DNA of 43,589 nt from Chitinispirillales bacterium (GCA_031283085.1 JAITCM010000033.1:1-43589), one strand, 5' to 3'; shown: positions 18,978 to 27,588, counted from the first letter of the stretch. The notes: generated by a model not told the origin, from the sequence alone. Numbers and translations: made by a program.

Positions 18978-20654
18978 ATGATGAACCTGGATTTGCGGCG
19001 CATAGACACCGATTTTCTGATTACGGGCGGCGGCACGGCCGGATGCTTAGCCGCTATTGCTTTTCGCGAACGCTCGGATGCCCGCGTTTTGATTGCCGAA
19101 AAAGCCGACATAAGGCGAAGCGGCTGCCTCGCCGCCGGGGTCAACGCGCTCAACGCTTTTATCGCTCCGGGTAAAAAACCGCGAGACTATGTCGATTACG
19201 CCAGATACGACGCGGAGGGCATTGTTCGCGGCGACCTTTTGCTGACAATGGCGGAAGGCCTGAATTCCGCGGTGGAAAAGCTGGAGAAACTCGGCCTGAC
19301 GATTCTTAAAGACAAAGAGGGGCGGTATGCCGCCCGCGGTTGGCGCAACGTCAAAATCAACGGTGAGAATATAAAACCGCTTTTAGCCGGGGCGGTCTCG
19401 GCGCGGGAGAATATAACCGTGCTGAACCGGGCTAACGTGTTTGAGTATATCGTCAAAGACAATCGTATTCTGGGCGCTTACGCGATAGATGTTGACAAAC
19501 CTGTGCTGTATGTTATTTCGGCCAAAGCCGCGCTGTGCGCCGCGGGAGGCGCTTCGGGGCTGTACAAACCGAACCATCCGGGGAATTCCCGGCACAAGAT
19601 GTGGTATCCGCCGTTCAACACCGGAGCCGGCCTTTCAATGGGCATTCGCGCCGGGGCGGAAATGACTACATTGGAAATGCGCTTCATCGCCCTGAGGTGC
19701 AAGGACACAATAGCGCCCGTCGGCACTTTGGCGCAGGGGGTGGGGGCAAAGCAAATCAATTCGTTAGGGGAGGTTTATGAGGACAGATACGGCCTCACAA
19801 CATCGCGGCGTTTGCACGGAACCGTGATGGAAATCCTAAGCGGGCGCGGCCCGTGCCGTTTAAAGACGACCGGCATTACTAAGGAACAGGAGACGGATTT
19901 GCTCAAAGCCTACCTCAACATGGCTCCGAGTCAGAGCCTTCGCTGGTTGGAAAGCGGGCTGCCGCCGGGCGTTCGGGATGTGGAAATTGAGGGAACCGAG
20001 CCCTGCGTCACGGGCGGCCACACCGCCGCCGGTTATTGGGTGGACACAAGCCGGGAAACTACCGTACGCGGCCTGTTTGCCGCCGGAGACGCCGCCGGCG
20101 GCTGCCCGCAAAAATATGTGACGGGCGCCGCGGTCGAGGGAGAAATCGCGGCCGATAGCGCCGTCAAGTATATGAATGAAAAAACATCCGCGTTAAATAC
20201 GGACGATGCCGAGGCGGTAAAGCGGCGGTTGGAGGGCTGTTTGAGCGGTAAAAACAGATATTTTTCCGTTGATGATTTGGAGGAGGAGATGCAGGCGGCA
20301 ATGGACAGGTACGCCGGGGGAATCGGCGAGGCCTACCGCTTTTCGGCGGCGTCGTTAAAAATCGCCGATGATAAAATTCATGAAATAGAAACGCGTTCCG
20401 ACCGTTTATCGGCTAATGATATGCAGGAATTGGTTTACATATTGGAACTGAAAGAACGCCTGACTCTATGCAAATCGCTAATCGCCCACCTGTCGGCCAG
20501 AAAAGAGACGCGCTGGCGCGGCTTCGCCGAGCGTACCGACTTTCCGGACAAAAGCGATAAGTGGGAATGCTACGTAAATTCCCGTTTGGAAAACGGGAAG
20601 ATTAACGTAATCACGCGCCCGTTAATCCGGGAGGATGAAATATATGAGCATTGA
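18978..20654 (+). CDS. aprA: Adenylylsulfate (APS) reductase alpha-subunit-like flavoprotein
   Basis: A 558-residue FAD protein of the fumarate reductase/AprA superfamily. FAD-binding GGGTAGCLAA lies near residues 16-26, RSGCLAAGVNALNAF follows, and the second flavin region is TVRGLFAAGDAAGGCPQKYVTGAA. It is predicted to reduce APS to sulfite and AMP with electrons from the adjoining ferredoxin-like AprB. The neighbours (sulfate transporter, AprB-like protein, ATP sulfurylase, sulfite reductase) argue for an assimilatory role, as seen in clostridia that use AprAB in place of CysH. AprA of sulfate reducers is longer (about 650), so this is the shorter form. Shine-Dalgarno AAGGA. Confidence 0.87.
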   Translation: MMNLDLRRIDTDFLITGGGTAGCLAAIAFRERSDARVLIAEKADIRRSGCLAAGVNALNAFIAPGKKPRDYVDYARYDAEGIVRGDLLLTMAEGLNSAVEKLEKLGLTILKDKEGRYAARGWRNVKINGENIKPLLAGAVSARENITVLNRANVFEYIVKDNRILGAYAIDVDKPVLYVISAKAALCAAGGASGLYKPNHPGNSRHKMWYPPFNTGAGLSMGIRAGAEMTTLEMRFIALRCKDTIAPVGTLAQGVGAKQINSLGEVYEDRYGLTTSRRLHGTVMEILSGRGPCRLKTTGITKEQETDLLKAYLNMAPSQSLRWLESGLPPGVRDVEIEGTEPCVTGGHTAAGYWVDTSRETTVRGLFAAGDAAGGCPQKYVTGAAVEGEIAADSAVKYMNEKTSALNTDDAEAVKRRLEGCLSGKNRYFSVDDLEEEMQAAMDRYAGGIGEAYRFSAASLKIADDKIHEIETRSDRLSANDMQELVYILELKERLTLCKSLIAHLSARKETRWRGFAERTDFPDKSDKWECYVNSRLENGKINVITRPLIREDEIYEH

Positions 20655-20955
20655 AATAAGGCACGAACTATGCACCGCCTGCGGCGTATGTTCGCGAATT
20701 TGTCCCGGAACACTAATCAAACGGAGGGACGGAAAAGCCGTAATCCCCCGCCCGGAACGCTGCTGGGGCTGCGCGGCCTGCGTAAAGGAGTGCCCGTCGG
20801 AAGCGATAGCCCTCTTTTTAGGCGATGATATAGGCGGTCTTGGCGGGAGGATGACAGTACGCCGTGACGGAACATTATTACACTGGACTGTAACGATGCC
20901 CGATTCGAGTTCTCAAACGATTACTGTTAATACGAAGGATTCAAATAAATATTAG
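20644..20955 (+). CDS. aprB: APS reductase beta-subunit-like 4Fe-4S ferredoxin
   Basis: A 103-residue electron-transfer subunit with two 4Fe-4S motifs, [13 protein letters not shown] and [13 protein letters not shown], both complete CxxCxxCxxxC sets. The C-terminal part ([21 protein letters not shown]-like) resembles the AprB tail that wraps the alpha subunit. It overlaps aprA by 11 bases. An ATG nine bases upstream (20635) is in frame, but GGGAGG at 20629-20634 is ideally placed (9 bases) for the ATG at 20644. It is expected to pass electrons to the AprA flavin. Confidence 0.86.
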   Translation: MSIEIRHELCTACGVCSRICPGTLIKRRDGKAVIPRPERCWGCAACVKECPSEAIALFLGDDIGGLGGRMTVRRDGTLLHWTVTMPDSSSQTITVNTKDSNKY

Positions 20956-20963
20956 GAGACAAT

Positions 20964-21860
20964 ATGCCGTTAACGCATCTCGACAACTTGGAATCCGAAG
21001 CCATCTACATCTTCCGCGAGGTCGCCGCCGAGTGCGAACGCCCCGTTATGCTCTATTCCATCGGTAAGGATTCGTCCGTAATGCTCCATTTGGCCATGAA
21101 GGCGTTCTTTCCCGAAAAGCCGCCGTTTCCCTTTTTGCACATCGACACGAGCTGGAAATTTCGCGAAATGCTGGCCTTTCGCGACAGGCGGGCGCGTGAC
21201 TTGGGTATCAATATGCTGGTATACCGCAACGAGGAAGCCATAGCCGGCGGTATCAATCCTTTCGACCACGGCGCGGCCTACACCGACATTATGAAGACTC
21301 AGGCGTTAAAAGACGCGCTCTCTAAATACGGTTTCACGGCGGCTTTCGGCGGCGGGAGGCGGGACGAGGAGAAATCACGCGCGAAGGAGCGGCTCTTCTC
21401 TTTTCGCAGCGAGCGCCACGCCTGGGACCCCAAAAACCAGCGGCCGGAAATGTGGAAACTTTACAACACAAGAATCAACAGGGGAGAGAGCATTCGGGTT
21501 TTCCCCATCTCCAACTGGACGGAAAAGGATATATGGCAGTATATCAAACGGGAGAACATTCCCATAGTCCCGCTCTATTTCGCGGCAAAGCGCCCGGTGG
21601 TATGCCGCGACGGTAATATTATTATGGCGGATGACGAGCGGATGCGTTTTTTGCCGGGGGAAAAACCCGATATCAAAAAAGTCCGTTTCCGCACGCTTGG
21701 GTGCTACCCGCTGACCGGCGGCGAGGAGTCGGAGGCGGATACGCTGGACGCGGTAATCGCGGAGACGCTGGCGTCCGTTACCAGCGAGCGCACGAGCAGG
21801 GTTATCGACAGCGAGGCGGCCGGCAGTATGGAGCGCCGCAAGCGGGAGGGATATTTTTAA
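20964..21860 (+). CDS. cysD: Sulfate adenylyltransferase subunit 2 (ATP sulfurylase)
   Basis: Catalytic subunit that makes APS from ATP and sulfate together with the GTPase CysN. The PP-loop [13 protein letters not shown] is at residues 32-44, and [17 protein letters not shown] and [14 protein letters not shown] are family blocks. At 298 residues it is full length. The Shine-Dalgarno is AGGAG. Its stop overlaps the next start by one base (TAATG), coupling it directly to the CysN fusion. Confidence 0.96.
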   Translation: MPLTHLDNLESEAIYIFREVAAECERPVMLYSIGKDSSVMLHLAMKAFFPEKPPFPFLHIDTSWKFREMLAFRDRRARDLGINMLVYRNEEAIAGGINPFDHGAAYTDIMKTQALKDALSKYGFTAAFGGGRRDEEKSRAKERLFSFRSERHAWDPKNQRPEMWKLYNTRINRGESIRVFPISNWTEKDIWQYIKRENIPIVPLYFAAKRPVVCRDGNIIMADDERMRFLPGEKPDIKKVRFRTLGCYPLTGGEESEADTLDAVIAETLASVTSERTSRVIDSEAAGSMERRKREGYF

Positions 21861-24040
21861 TGAATAACGCTGAACTCGGCCTGTTGAAATTCATCACCTG
21901 CGGAAGCGTCGACGACGGCAAGTCCACGCTTATCGGGCGGCTGCTGTACGACTCAAAGCTGATTTACGCCGACCAGGAACGCGCCCTTATTTTGGACAGC
22001 CGGGTGGGTTCGCGCGGCGGAAAACTCGACTACTCCCTGCTGTTGGACGGGCTAATGGCCGAGCGGGAGCAGGGCATCACTATCGACGTCGCGTACCGTT
22101 ACTTTACAACGGGGAAACGAAGTTTCATTGTCGCCGACACGCCGGGTCATGAGGAGTACACGCGCAATATGGCGGTGGGCGCGTCTTTCGCGGACTTGGC
22201 GGTGCTGCTGGTCGACGCCGCGCTGGGTGTTTTGCCGCAGACAATCCGCCACGCCAGAATTTGCGCGCTGATGGGCATCCGTTACTTTGTCTTCGCGGTC
22301 AACAAGATGGATTTGGCGGGCTATAGCCAAGAACGGTTCAAAGTCATTTCGCGGGAGATAGAAAAACTTCTCGACGAGTTGAAACTTGACAACACGGTAA
22401 TTATCCCGGTGTCCGCCACCGAGGGCGACAACATAACTGAGCGCGGCGGCAATATGCCCTGGTACGACGGGAGCGTACTGCTTTCGTACCTGGAATCCGT
22501 TGATACCGGCGGCGGCGAGCCGGAGGCCGGTTTTTATATGCCGGTACAGCGTGTCTGCCGCCCCGACCGCACATTCCGCGGTTTTCAGGGACAGGTCGAG
22601 TCGGGAACGGTCTCGGTCGGCGATACGCTGACGGCGCTGCCGTCCGGCGAAACCGCCGTCGTGGAAACCATTTACGTTGCCGACAAACAGGCAAACTCAG
22701 CCGCTGTCGGGCAGTCTGTAACACTTCAACTTGACCGGGAAGTGGATGTTTCACGCGGATGCGTTCTCACGCGAAACGCGGGGTTGAAAACCGTCAAGGA
22801 GTTTGAGGCGGCGCTATTATGGATGGACAGTCAAAAGCTCGTTGTCGGTAAGGAATACTGGATAAAAATCGGCACGAAGCTGTCGCCGGCGGTCGTTACG
22901 GGAATCAGGCATAAGGTCGACGTCAACACCGGCGCGCTTATACCGGTCGACGCCGCGGTTAAAAACGAAATCGTCCGCTGTGAAATCGCTGTGACGGAAC
23001 ACATCGTATTGGACGAATTCCGATTGCACAAGACGCTTGGGGAATTGATATTGATTGACAGGGTGAGCCATTCCACCGCCGCTTGCGGGACGGTTGAGGC
23101 TGTTGGGAAACAGCCGGCGGACGCCGTTCTTTCCCGCGGCGGTTCTTCTTTGGGACAGGCTAAAAACACGGCCGTCGATTACAAGGCGCTGAAGAACGGC
23201 GGGTTCATGCGGCAGGTACGGAAGAATAATTTCTCATTGCGGCTGAAAGTCGTGGGGGGGAATCTGACCGCGGAACAATTACAAACCATTGCCGAAATCA
23301 GTAAAAAATACGGGGACGGGTATGTCCACCTGACCTCCCGGCAAGGCGTGGAGATTCCGTTCATCAAATTGGCGGAGAACGAGGAGGTCAAAGCGGAGTT
23401 GAAAGCCGGCGGCGTGGATACCGGCGTCTGCGGTCCGAGGGTACGCACGGTAACCGCCTGCCAGGGCTGTGAGATATGCCCGTCGGGATGTATCGATACC
23501 TACCCGCTGGCCGTGGAGATTTCCGAGCGCTACTTCGGCCGCGAGCTGCCGCACAAGTTCAAGTTCGGCGTTACCGGCTGCGCGAATAACTGCCTGAAAG
23601 CGGAGGAGAACGATATCGGCGTAAAGGGCGGTTACGTTATAGAGTGGCAAAAAGAGGCGTGCGATTTTTGCGGCGTATGCGTAAAAGTATGCCGCGAGGG
23701 GGCTATCACGCGAAGCGACGCGAACGGTATTAATGAGATTTCGCTTGACAAGTCCAAATGCGACAACTGCGGGCGCTGCGTCAAATCCTGCCCCGTAGAC
23801 GCGTGGAGGGGAGACCCCGGTTACATTCTCTCTTTCGGGGGAACGTTTGGAAACCTTATAGCCAAAGGCGAACAAATCTTGCCCATAATCATGAACAGGG
23901 AAACCCTGTTCCGAGTGGCCGACGCGGCGCTGGACTTTTTTGACAAACACGCCAAAAAGAGCGAACGGTTTCGTATCGCCATTGATAGAACAGGCTGGGA
24001 TAAATTTAAAACGGAAATGGAGGCGGCTTATAATGAATGA
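21860..24040 (+). CDS. cysN: CysN GTPase fused to a siroheme sulfite reductase
   Basis: A 726-residue fusion. Residues 1-420 are CysN, the GTPase subunit of ATP sulfurylase: GSVDDGKST (15-23), DTPGHEEY (93-100), NKMD (148-151) and beta-barrel domains to about 415. After a short linker (about 420-437), residues 438-726 form a ferredoxin-type sulfite reductase: siroheme/4Fe-4S cysteines C534, C540, C574 and C578 (TACQGCEIC, TGCANNC), then two ferredoxin clusters (C601/C604/C607/C611 and C634/C637/C640/C644). The usual CysN partner is APS kinase, so this partner is unusual. The junction reads through with no stop. A frame extending upstream to 21701 overlaps cysD; the ATG at 21860 is correct. 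Confidence 0.9.
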   Translation: MNNAELGLLKFITCGSVDDGKSTLIGRLLYDSKLIYADQERALILDSRVGSRGGKLDYSLLLDGLMAEREQGITIDVAYRYFTTGKRSFIVADTPGHEEYTRNMAVGASFADLAVLLVDAALGVLPQTIRHARICALMGIRYFVFAVNKMDLAGYSQERFKVISREIEKLLDELKLDNTVIIPVSATEGDNITERGGNMPWYDGSVLLSYLESVDTGGGEPEAGFYMPVQRVCRPDRTFRGFQGQVESGTVSVGDTLTALPSGETAVVETIYVADKQANSAAVGQSVTLQLDREVDVSRGCVLTRNAGLKTVKEFEAALLWMDSQKLVVGKEYWIKIGTKLSPAVVTGIRHKVDVNTGALIPVDAAVKNEIVRCEIAVTEHIVLDEFRLHKTLGELILIDRVSHSTAACGTVEAVGKQPADAVLSRGGSSLGQAKNTAVDYKALKNGGFMRQVRKNNFSLRLKVVGGNLTAEQLQTIAEISKKYGDGYVHLTSRQGVEIPFIKLAENEEVKAELKAGGVDTGVCGPRVRTVTACQGCEICPSGCIDTYPLAVEISERYFGRELPHKFKFGVTGCANNCLKAEENDIGVKGGYVIEWQKEACDFCGVCVKVCREGAITRSDANGINEISLDKSKCDNCGRCVKSCPVDAWRGDPGYILSFGGTFGNLIAKGEQILPIIMNRETLFRVADAALDFFDKHAKKSERFRIAIDRTGWDKFKTEMEAAYNE

Positions 24041-24278
24041 TATTATTATCGATGAGAGCATAGACATTACGGACGCAGTATGCCCGATAACTTTCGTGAA
24101 AGCGAAAGTAGCGTTAGATGAATTGGATGACGGACAAATTCTGTCCGTCCGCCTAAACGACGGAGAACCCGTACAAAACGTCCCCCGCAGTATCAAGGAA
24201 GAGGGGCACAAAATCCTTAAACTTGTCGATAACGGAGATGGTAGTTATAATTTGATTGTCAGGAAAGTCGGGGATTGA
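24033..24278 (+). CDS. TusA/SirA-family sulfur-transfer protein
   Basis: An 81-residue small protein of the TusA family. The conserved Cys-Pro pair is C17-P18 in TDAVCPITFVKAKVALDEL, with NDGEPVQNVPRSIKEEGH later, as in family members. The cysteine normally carries a persulfide. It overlaps the sulfite reductase stop by eight bases, and the frame upstream (from 23940) lies wholly inside that gene, so the ATG at 24033 is taken. Position suggests it moves sulfur between the reductase product and the ThiS-like carrier downstream; that link is inferred. Confidence 0.88.
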   Translation: MNDIIIDESIDITDAVCPITFVKAKVALDELDDGQILSVRLNDGEPVQNVPRSIKEEGHKILKLVDNGDGSYNLIVRKVGD

Positions 24279-24280
24279 TT

Positions 24281-24475
24281 TTGACGTATGTGTTTTCGCG
24301 CCGCAGTGCGGCGCATATTTGTTTGGTGTTGCGACGCGAAGCGGCGCATGTTTATGGGGGGCGTTGCGGGGGGGCTTTATCCCCCCGCAGGGTGGGTAGC
24401 TCCATAAAATATAGCGGCGTAGCCGCTATATTTTATGGAGCGAGGGAGGGCGCAGCCCTCCCCTTAAAATAGATG
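24281..24475. repeat. Family B hairpin-string element, copy 1
   Basis: This element fills most of the 241-base gap between tusA and thiS. In order it carries GCGCCGC-AGT-GCGGCGC (24298-24314), GCGGGGGG/CCCCCCGC (24366-24373 and 24381-24388), a perfect 20-bp stem with a 3-base loop (24399-24418 and 24422-24441), and GGGAGGGC/GCCCTCCC (24444-24451 and 24455-24462). Thirty bases at 24289-24318 are identical to 34847-34876. Flanks GGGTAGC and GGAGCG recur there too, while the central palindrome differs. A small reading frame across it is not a gene. It could attenuate transcription between tusA and thiS. Confidence 0.75.
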
Positions 24476-24519
24476 TTGACTTTATCATTTTGATTTTAAT
24501 CTTTTCAAAGGAACAAAAA

Positions 24520-24726
24520 ATGAAACTAACAGTATCCGGCAATCAAAAAGACTATGCCGACGGCCTGACCGTATCTCAATTAATCGAATTAGAAAAAGTG
24601 GAAACGCCGATGTACGTGACCGTTTCCATAAACGAAGCCTTTATAGAAAGCGGAGACTTCGCGAAGACCGCGCTTCACGACGGAGACGCCGTGGAGTTCC
24701 TGTACTTCATGGGGGGAGGGCGATAA
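24520..24726 (+). CDS. ThiS/MoaD-like sulfur carrier protein
   Basis: A 68-residue ubiquitin-fold carrier. The C-terminus is FLYFMGGGR: the di-glycine of ThiS/MoaD carriers is present but followed by extra residues, ending in arginine, so the tail must be trimmed before adenylation. This matches carriers such as HcyS, QbsE or CysO-system proteins that work with a JAMM peptidase, and such a peptidase is encoded two genes downstream. An in-frame start 30 bases earlier (24490) is less likely than the ATG at 24520, which follows AAAGGAAC. The activating enzyme gene begins one base after its stop. Role in cysteine or methionine synthesis rather than thiamine is inferred. Confidence 0.85.
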   Translation: MKLTVSGNQKDYADGLTVSQLIELEKVETPMYVTVSINEAFIESGDFAKTALHDGDAVEFLYFMGGGR

Positions 24727-24727
24727 C

Positions 24728-25528
24728 ATGGCCTTGACAAACGATCAATTGGAGCGGTACTCCCGCCACATCATACTCTCCGAGGTGGGGGCGAAAGGGC
24801 AGAAAAAACTTTTGGACGCGAAAGCGCTCATTATCGGCGCCGGCGGCCTCGGTTCCCCCGCCGCCATGTATCTTGCCGCCGCCGGGGTGGGCGCTATCGG
24901 CGTTGCCGACGCGGACGACGTCGATCTGTCCAACTTACAGCGTCAGATCTTACACACCACGGCGGACATCGGCAAGGCGAAGGCGCTCTCCGCCAAAGAG
25001 ACGATTAACGCGATAAACCCGGACGTTAACGTAAACGTCCATCGCCTCTTCGTGGCCGCGGACAACATCATGGAGTTGATTGCGGGCTACGACTTTATCA
25101 TCGACGGAACCGACAACTTTCCGGCTAAGTTTCTCATCAACGACGCGTGCGTGCTGTCTAAGAAGCCCTTTTCCCACGCCGGAATAATACGGTTTAAGGG
25201 GCAGCTCATGACCTACGTTCCGGGGGCGGGCCCGTGCTATCGCTGCGTCTTCCGCGAACCGCCGCCCCCCTCCGCGGTGCCGACCTGCCGGCAGGCCGGA
25301 GTCGTCGGCGCGCTCGGCGGCGTAATAGGCTCCCTGCAGGCGATGGAAGCCGTCAAATACATCATCGGCAAGGGAAAACTGTTGACAGGCTCGCTGCTTA
25401 CTTACGACGCGCTTGAAATGGAATTCCGCAAAATCAAACTTCCGGCGGTGAAAGAGTGCGCCGTGTGCGGAGAGAATCCATCCATATCCAAACCTTTCGA
25501 CTATGAACAGGCGGTATGCGAATTATGA
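24728..25528 (+). CDS. ThiF/MoeB/HesA-type carrier-activating enzyme
   Basis: A 266-residue E1-like enzyme that adenylates the C-terminal glycine of the ThiS-like carrier. The nucleotide loop GAGGLGSP is at residues 37-44, followed by D61-D63 and the NLQRQ block (N69, R72). Zinc cysteines are C170, C173, C244 and C247, and the candidate catalytic cysteine is C187 in PTCRQAGVVG. There is no rhodanese domain, in contrast to long MoeB proteins. It sits one base after the carrier gene and overlaps the JAMM gene by four bases, so the three are translated as a set. Confidence 0.92.
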   Translation: MALTNDQLERYSRHIILSEVGAKGQKKLLDAKALIIGAGGLGSPAAMYLAAAGVGAIGVADADDVDLSNLQRQILHTTADIGKAKALSAKETINAINPDVNVNVHRLFVAADNIMELIAGYDFIIDGTDNFPAKFLINDACVLSKKPFSHAGIIRFKGQLMTYVPGAGPCYRCVFREPPPPSAVPTCRQAGVVGALGGVIGSLQAMEAVKYIIGKGKLLTGSLLTYDALEMEFRKIKLPAVKECAVCGENPSISKPFDYEQAVCEL

Positions 25529-25938
25529 CGACCGTCCGCCTGAGACAATCGGATTACGAGGCAATCGTAGCGCACGCCCGAAACAGCCTGCCCTGCGAGG
25601 CGTGCGGGCTTATCGCCGGAAAAGCGGATGACGGAGTTAAAACGGTGGAGAAGGTCTATCTGTTGTCCAATACGGACAACAGTCCGGAGCATTTTTCCAT
25701 AGACCCGAAAGAACAATTAACGGCGGTAAAGGATATGAGAGCGAACGGATTCGTCCTGTTAGGCAATTTTCATTCCCACCCGTCAACCCCGGCGCGGCTT
25801 TCCGCCGAAGACATACGGTTGGCGCACGACGGTAAAGCGAGTTATCTTGTTTTATCGTTGGCGGAAGAAATTCCGGTGTTAAAGGCGTTTGGGGTTATAG
25901 GCGGGGAGGCCGGCCAACAAACGCTGGAGATTTTTTGA
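25525..25938 (+). CDS. JAMM/Mov34 metallopeptidase (Mec+/HcyD-like)
   Basis: A 137-residue zinc peptidase of the M67 family. The JAMM motif is complete: E25, then H83-x-H85-P-S with S93 and D96 in NFHSHPSTPARLSAED. Standalone prokaryotic members next to ThiS/ThiF genes cut residues after the carrier's di-glycine or release the amino acid made on it. Here the carrier ends GGGR, so trimming is the simplest role. An upstream in-frame ATG (25516) adds three residues; the ATG at 25525 forms the ATGA overlap with the activating-enzyme stop and is preferred. Confidence 0.9.
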   Translation: MTTVRLRQSDYEAIVAHARNSLPCEACGLIAGKADDGVKTVEKVYLLSNTDNSPEHFSIDPKEQLTAVKDMRANGFVLLGNFHSHPSTPARLSAEDIRLAHDGKASYLVLSLAEEIPVLKAFGVIGGEAGQQTLEIF

Positions 25939-25955
25939 GACGGGGGAGGGGCGGT

Positions 25956-27443
25956 ATGTCAAATGATACCGGAAAAAATTTCGAATACAGGATACTCGTC
26001 GTCGACGATGACACGGATATCTGCGACCTGTTGAGCGGGGTTCTCTCGACGCGCTACGACATTACGGTTTGCTTTAGCGGCAAAGAGGCCATAGAGCATT
26101 TGGATAAAGATACGTTTGATTTGGTAATTGCCGACCTTGTGCTTCCCGATGTGTCAGGCATAGATATCCTCGCCCACGCCAAAAGCCGCGACGAGTTCGC
26201 GGAGGTTTTGATGATTACCGGCAACGCCTCGGTGGATACCGCCGCGGCGGCTATCAACGGCGGCGCGGGTTCGTATATGCTAAAACCGTTTTCCATTCGA
26301 GAACTGTGCGGCCGCGTGGACAAGATGATTGCCACACGGCAATTTCTTACGAAGAGCCTGCGGCTCATGTCCAGTTCCGACATCGTTGACCCCGCCGTAA
26401 AAGAGCACATTGACGACATCACCACGCTATATCATTTCACGTGCAAACTCATGTTGACACTTGACGTTTCGGAGATGATGAGGATTGTTTTGGAGGAGGT
26501 CAACCGGAAGATAGGCGCGGAGTTTTGCTCGATTGAGATTAACCATTTGGGCTATAAAGAGGTTTTTTCCATGCCGCGGACAGGGCTTGTCGGCAAAGAA
26601 CTCTTAGACAAAGTTTTTGCGGAGCATTGGAACAGCGCGTTCATTTGCACCGCCAGGGCGATTTTCTTTAAGGGGGCCGTCCCGCACCGCGTCTTTGACG
26701 GGCGGCATGGAAATTTTTCCGAGGCGTCCGGGTATACGTGCCGGAACTATCGGCTCGTGGTACCGGGAAAGACCATCGGCAGCCTCTCCGTGTGGCTGGC
26801 GTCCGACAACGGGATTGACGACAGATTCGACCGGCATCTGCACGTCCTTACTTCAATAGCGTCACCCGTTATAGAGCACGTGTACGCCGACAAACTGGCG
26901 CTTCTTCAAGCCAAGACCGACGGTTTGACAGGCATATCCAACAAGCGTCATTTTTACGAGGCCTTGGGGAGGGAGATAGCGAGAGCCAACCGTAAAAAAA
27001 ATACCTTCGCGCTCGTACTGGCCGACATCGATAATTTCAAGATAATAAACGACACCCACGGCCACCAAATCGGCGACGCGGTTTTGATAGAACTGACAAA
27101 ACACCTGACGGATAACGTCCGCGTCGGCGACGTGGTAGCCCGCTACGGCGGCGAGGAGTTCGTCTTAATACTTCCAGACACCGATTTAGAAGGCGCCGTA
27201 GCGCTGGCGAACAGAATCCGCGAGTCCATCGCGAGCACCCCGTTTGCCAACGCGAAGTACTGCGTTCCATATACATCCAGTTTCGGCCTCGCCATGTACG
27301 ACGGCGCCGCGCCGGTAAGCAAAGACGACCTTATCGTTATCGCGGACACGGCCCTCTACTATTCAAAACACCACGGCAAAAACCGCGTCACGGTCGGCGA
27401 GGACAGGGCCGGGGCGGGAATTGTTTGCAAAGATACGAAATAG
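25956..27443 (+). CDS. Response regulator with diguanylate cyclase (GGDEF) domain
   Basis: A 495-residue cytoplasmic signalling protein predicted to make cyclic di-GMP. The receiver domain (residues 10-130) has the acidic pocket VVDDD, phospho-acceptor D60 in VIADLVLPD and K110. A middle region (about 150-310) looks GAF-like but is not clearly assignable. The GGDEF domain (about 318-485) has an intact active site GGEEF at 398-402, and RVGD at 389-392, five residues before it, is a canonical inhibitory site. The start at 25956 follows GGGGAGGGGCGG; it lies 17 bases after the JAMM gene, so it may be cotranscribed with the sulfur genes. Confidence 0.9.
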   Translation: MSNDTGKNFEYRILVVDDDTDICDLLSGVLSTRYDITVCFSGKEAIEHLDKDTFDLVIADLVLPDVSGIDILAHAKSRDEFAEVLMITGNASVDTAAAAINGGAGSYMLKPFSIRELCGRVDKMIATRQFLTKSLRLMSSSDIVDPAVKEHIDDITTLYHFTCKLMLTLDVSEMMRIVLEEVNRKIGAEFCSIEINHLGYKEVFSMPRTGLVGKELLDKVFAEHWNSAFICTARAIFFKGAVPHRVFDGRHGNFSEASGYTCRNYRLVVPGKTIGSLSVWLASDNGIDDRFDRHLHVLTSIASPVIEHVYADKLALLQAKTDGLTGISNKRHFYEALGREIARANRKKNTFALVLADIDNFKIINDTHGHQIGDAVLIELTKHLTDNVRVGDVVARYGGEEFVLILPDTDLEGAVALANRIRESIASTPFANAKYCVPYTSSFGLAMYDGAAPVSKDDLIVIADTALYYSKHHGKNRVTVGEDRAGAGIVCKDTK

Positions 27444-27496
27444 TCGATGCCCGCGCCGCCCGGTTTTTCAGGCAACAAAACTATATGGTGGAATAT

Positions 27497-27524
27497 TTGA
27501 CTTACATTCGGCACAGAATATATT
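27497..27524 (+). promoter_or_regulatory. Probable promoter upstream of the defence island
   Basis: TTGACT (27497-27502) and TATATT (27519-27524) with a 16-base spacer lie about 65 bases before the restriction gene. Both boxes equal those before the sulfate operon. The 145-base gap is AT-rich and otherwise empty. Confidence 0.5.
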
Positions 27525-27588
27525 TTATACGCGTGGGGCAAAGAATTGCGCGGTTTTTTAATAGACATACTTACAGGTTGCTTCTTAT

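Noticed and set aside
24275-24472. Short plus-strand reading frame between tusA and thiS
   Set aside because: It consists of the hairpin-string repeat; no coding character.
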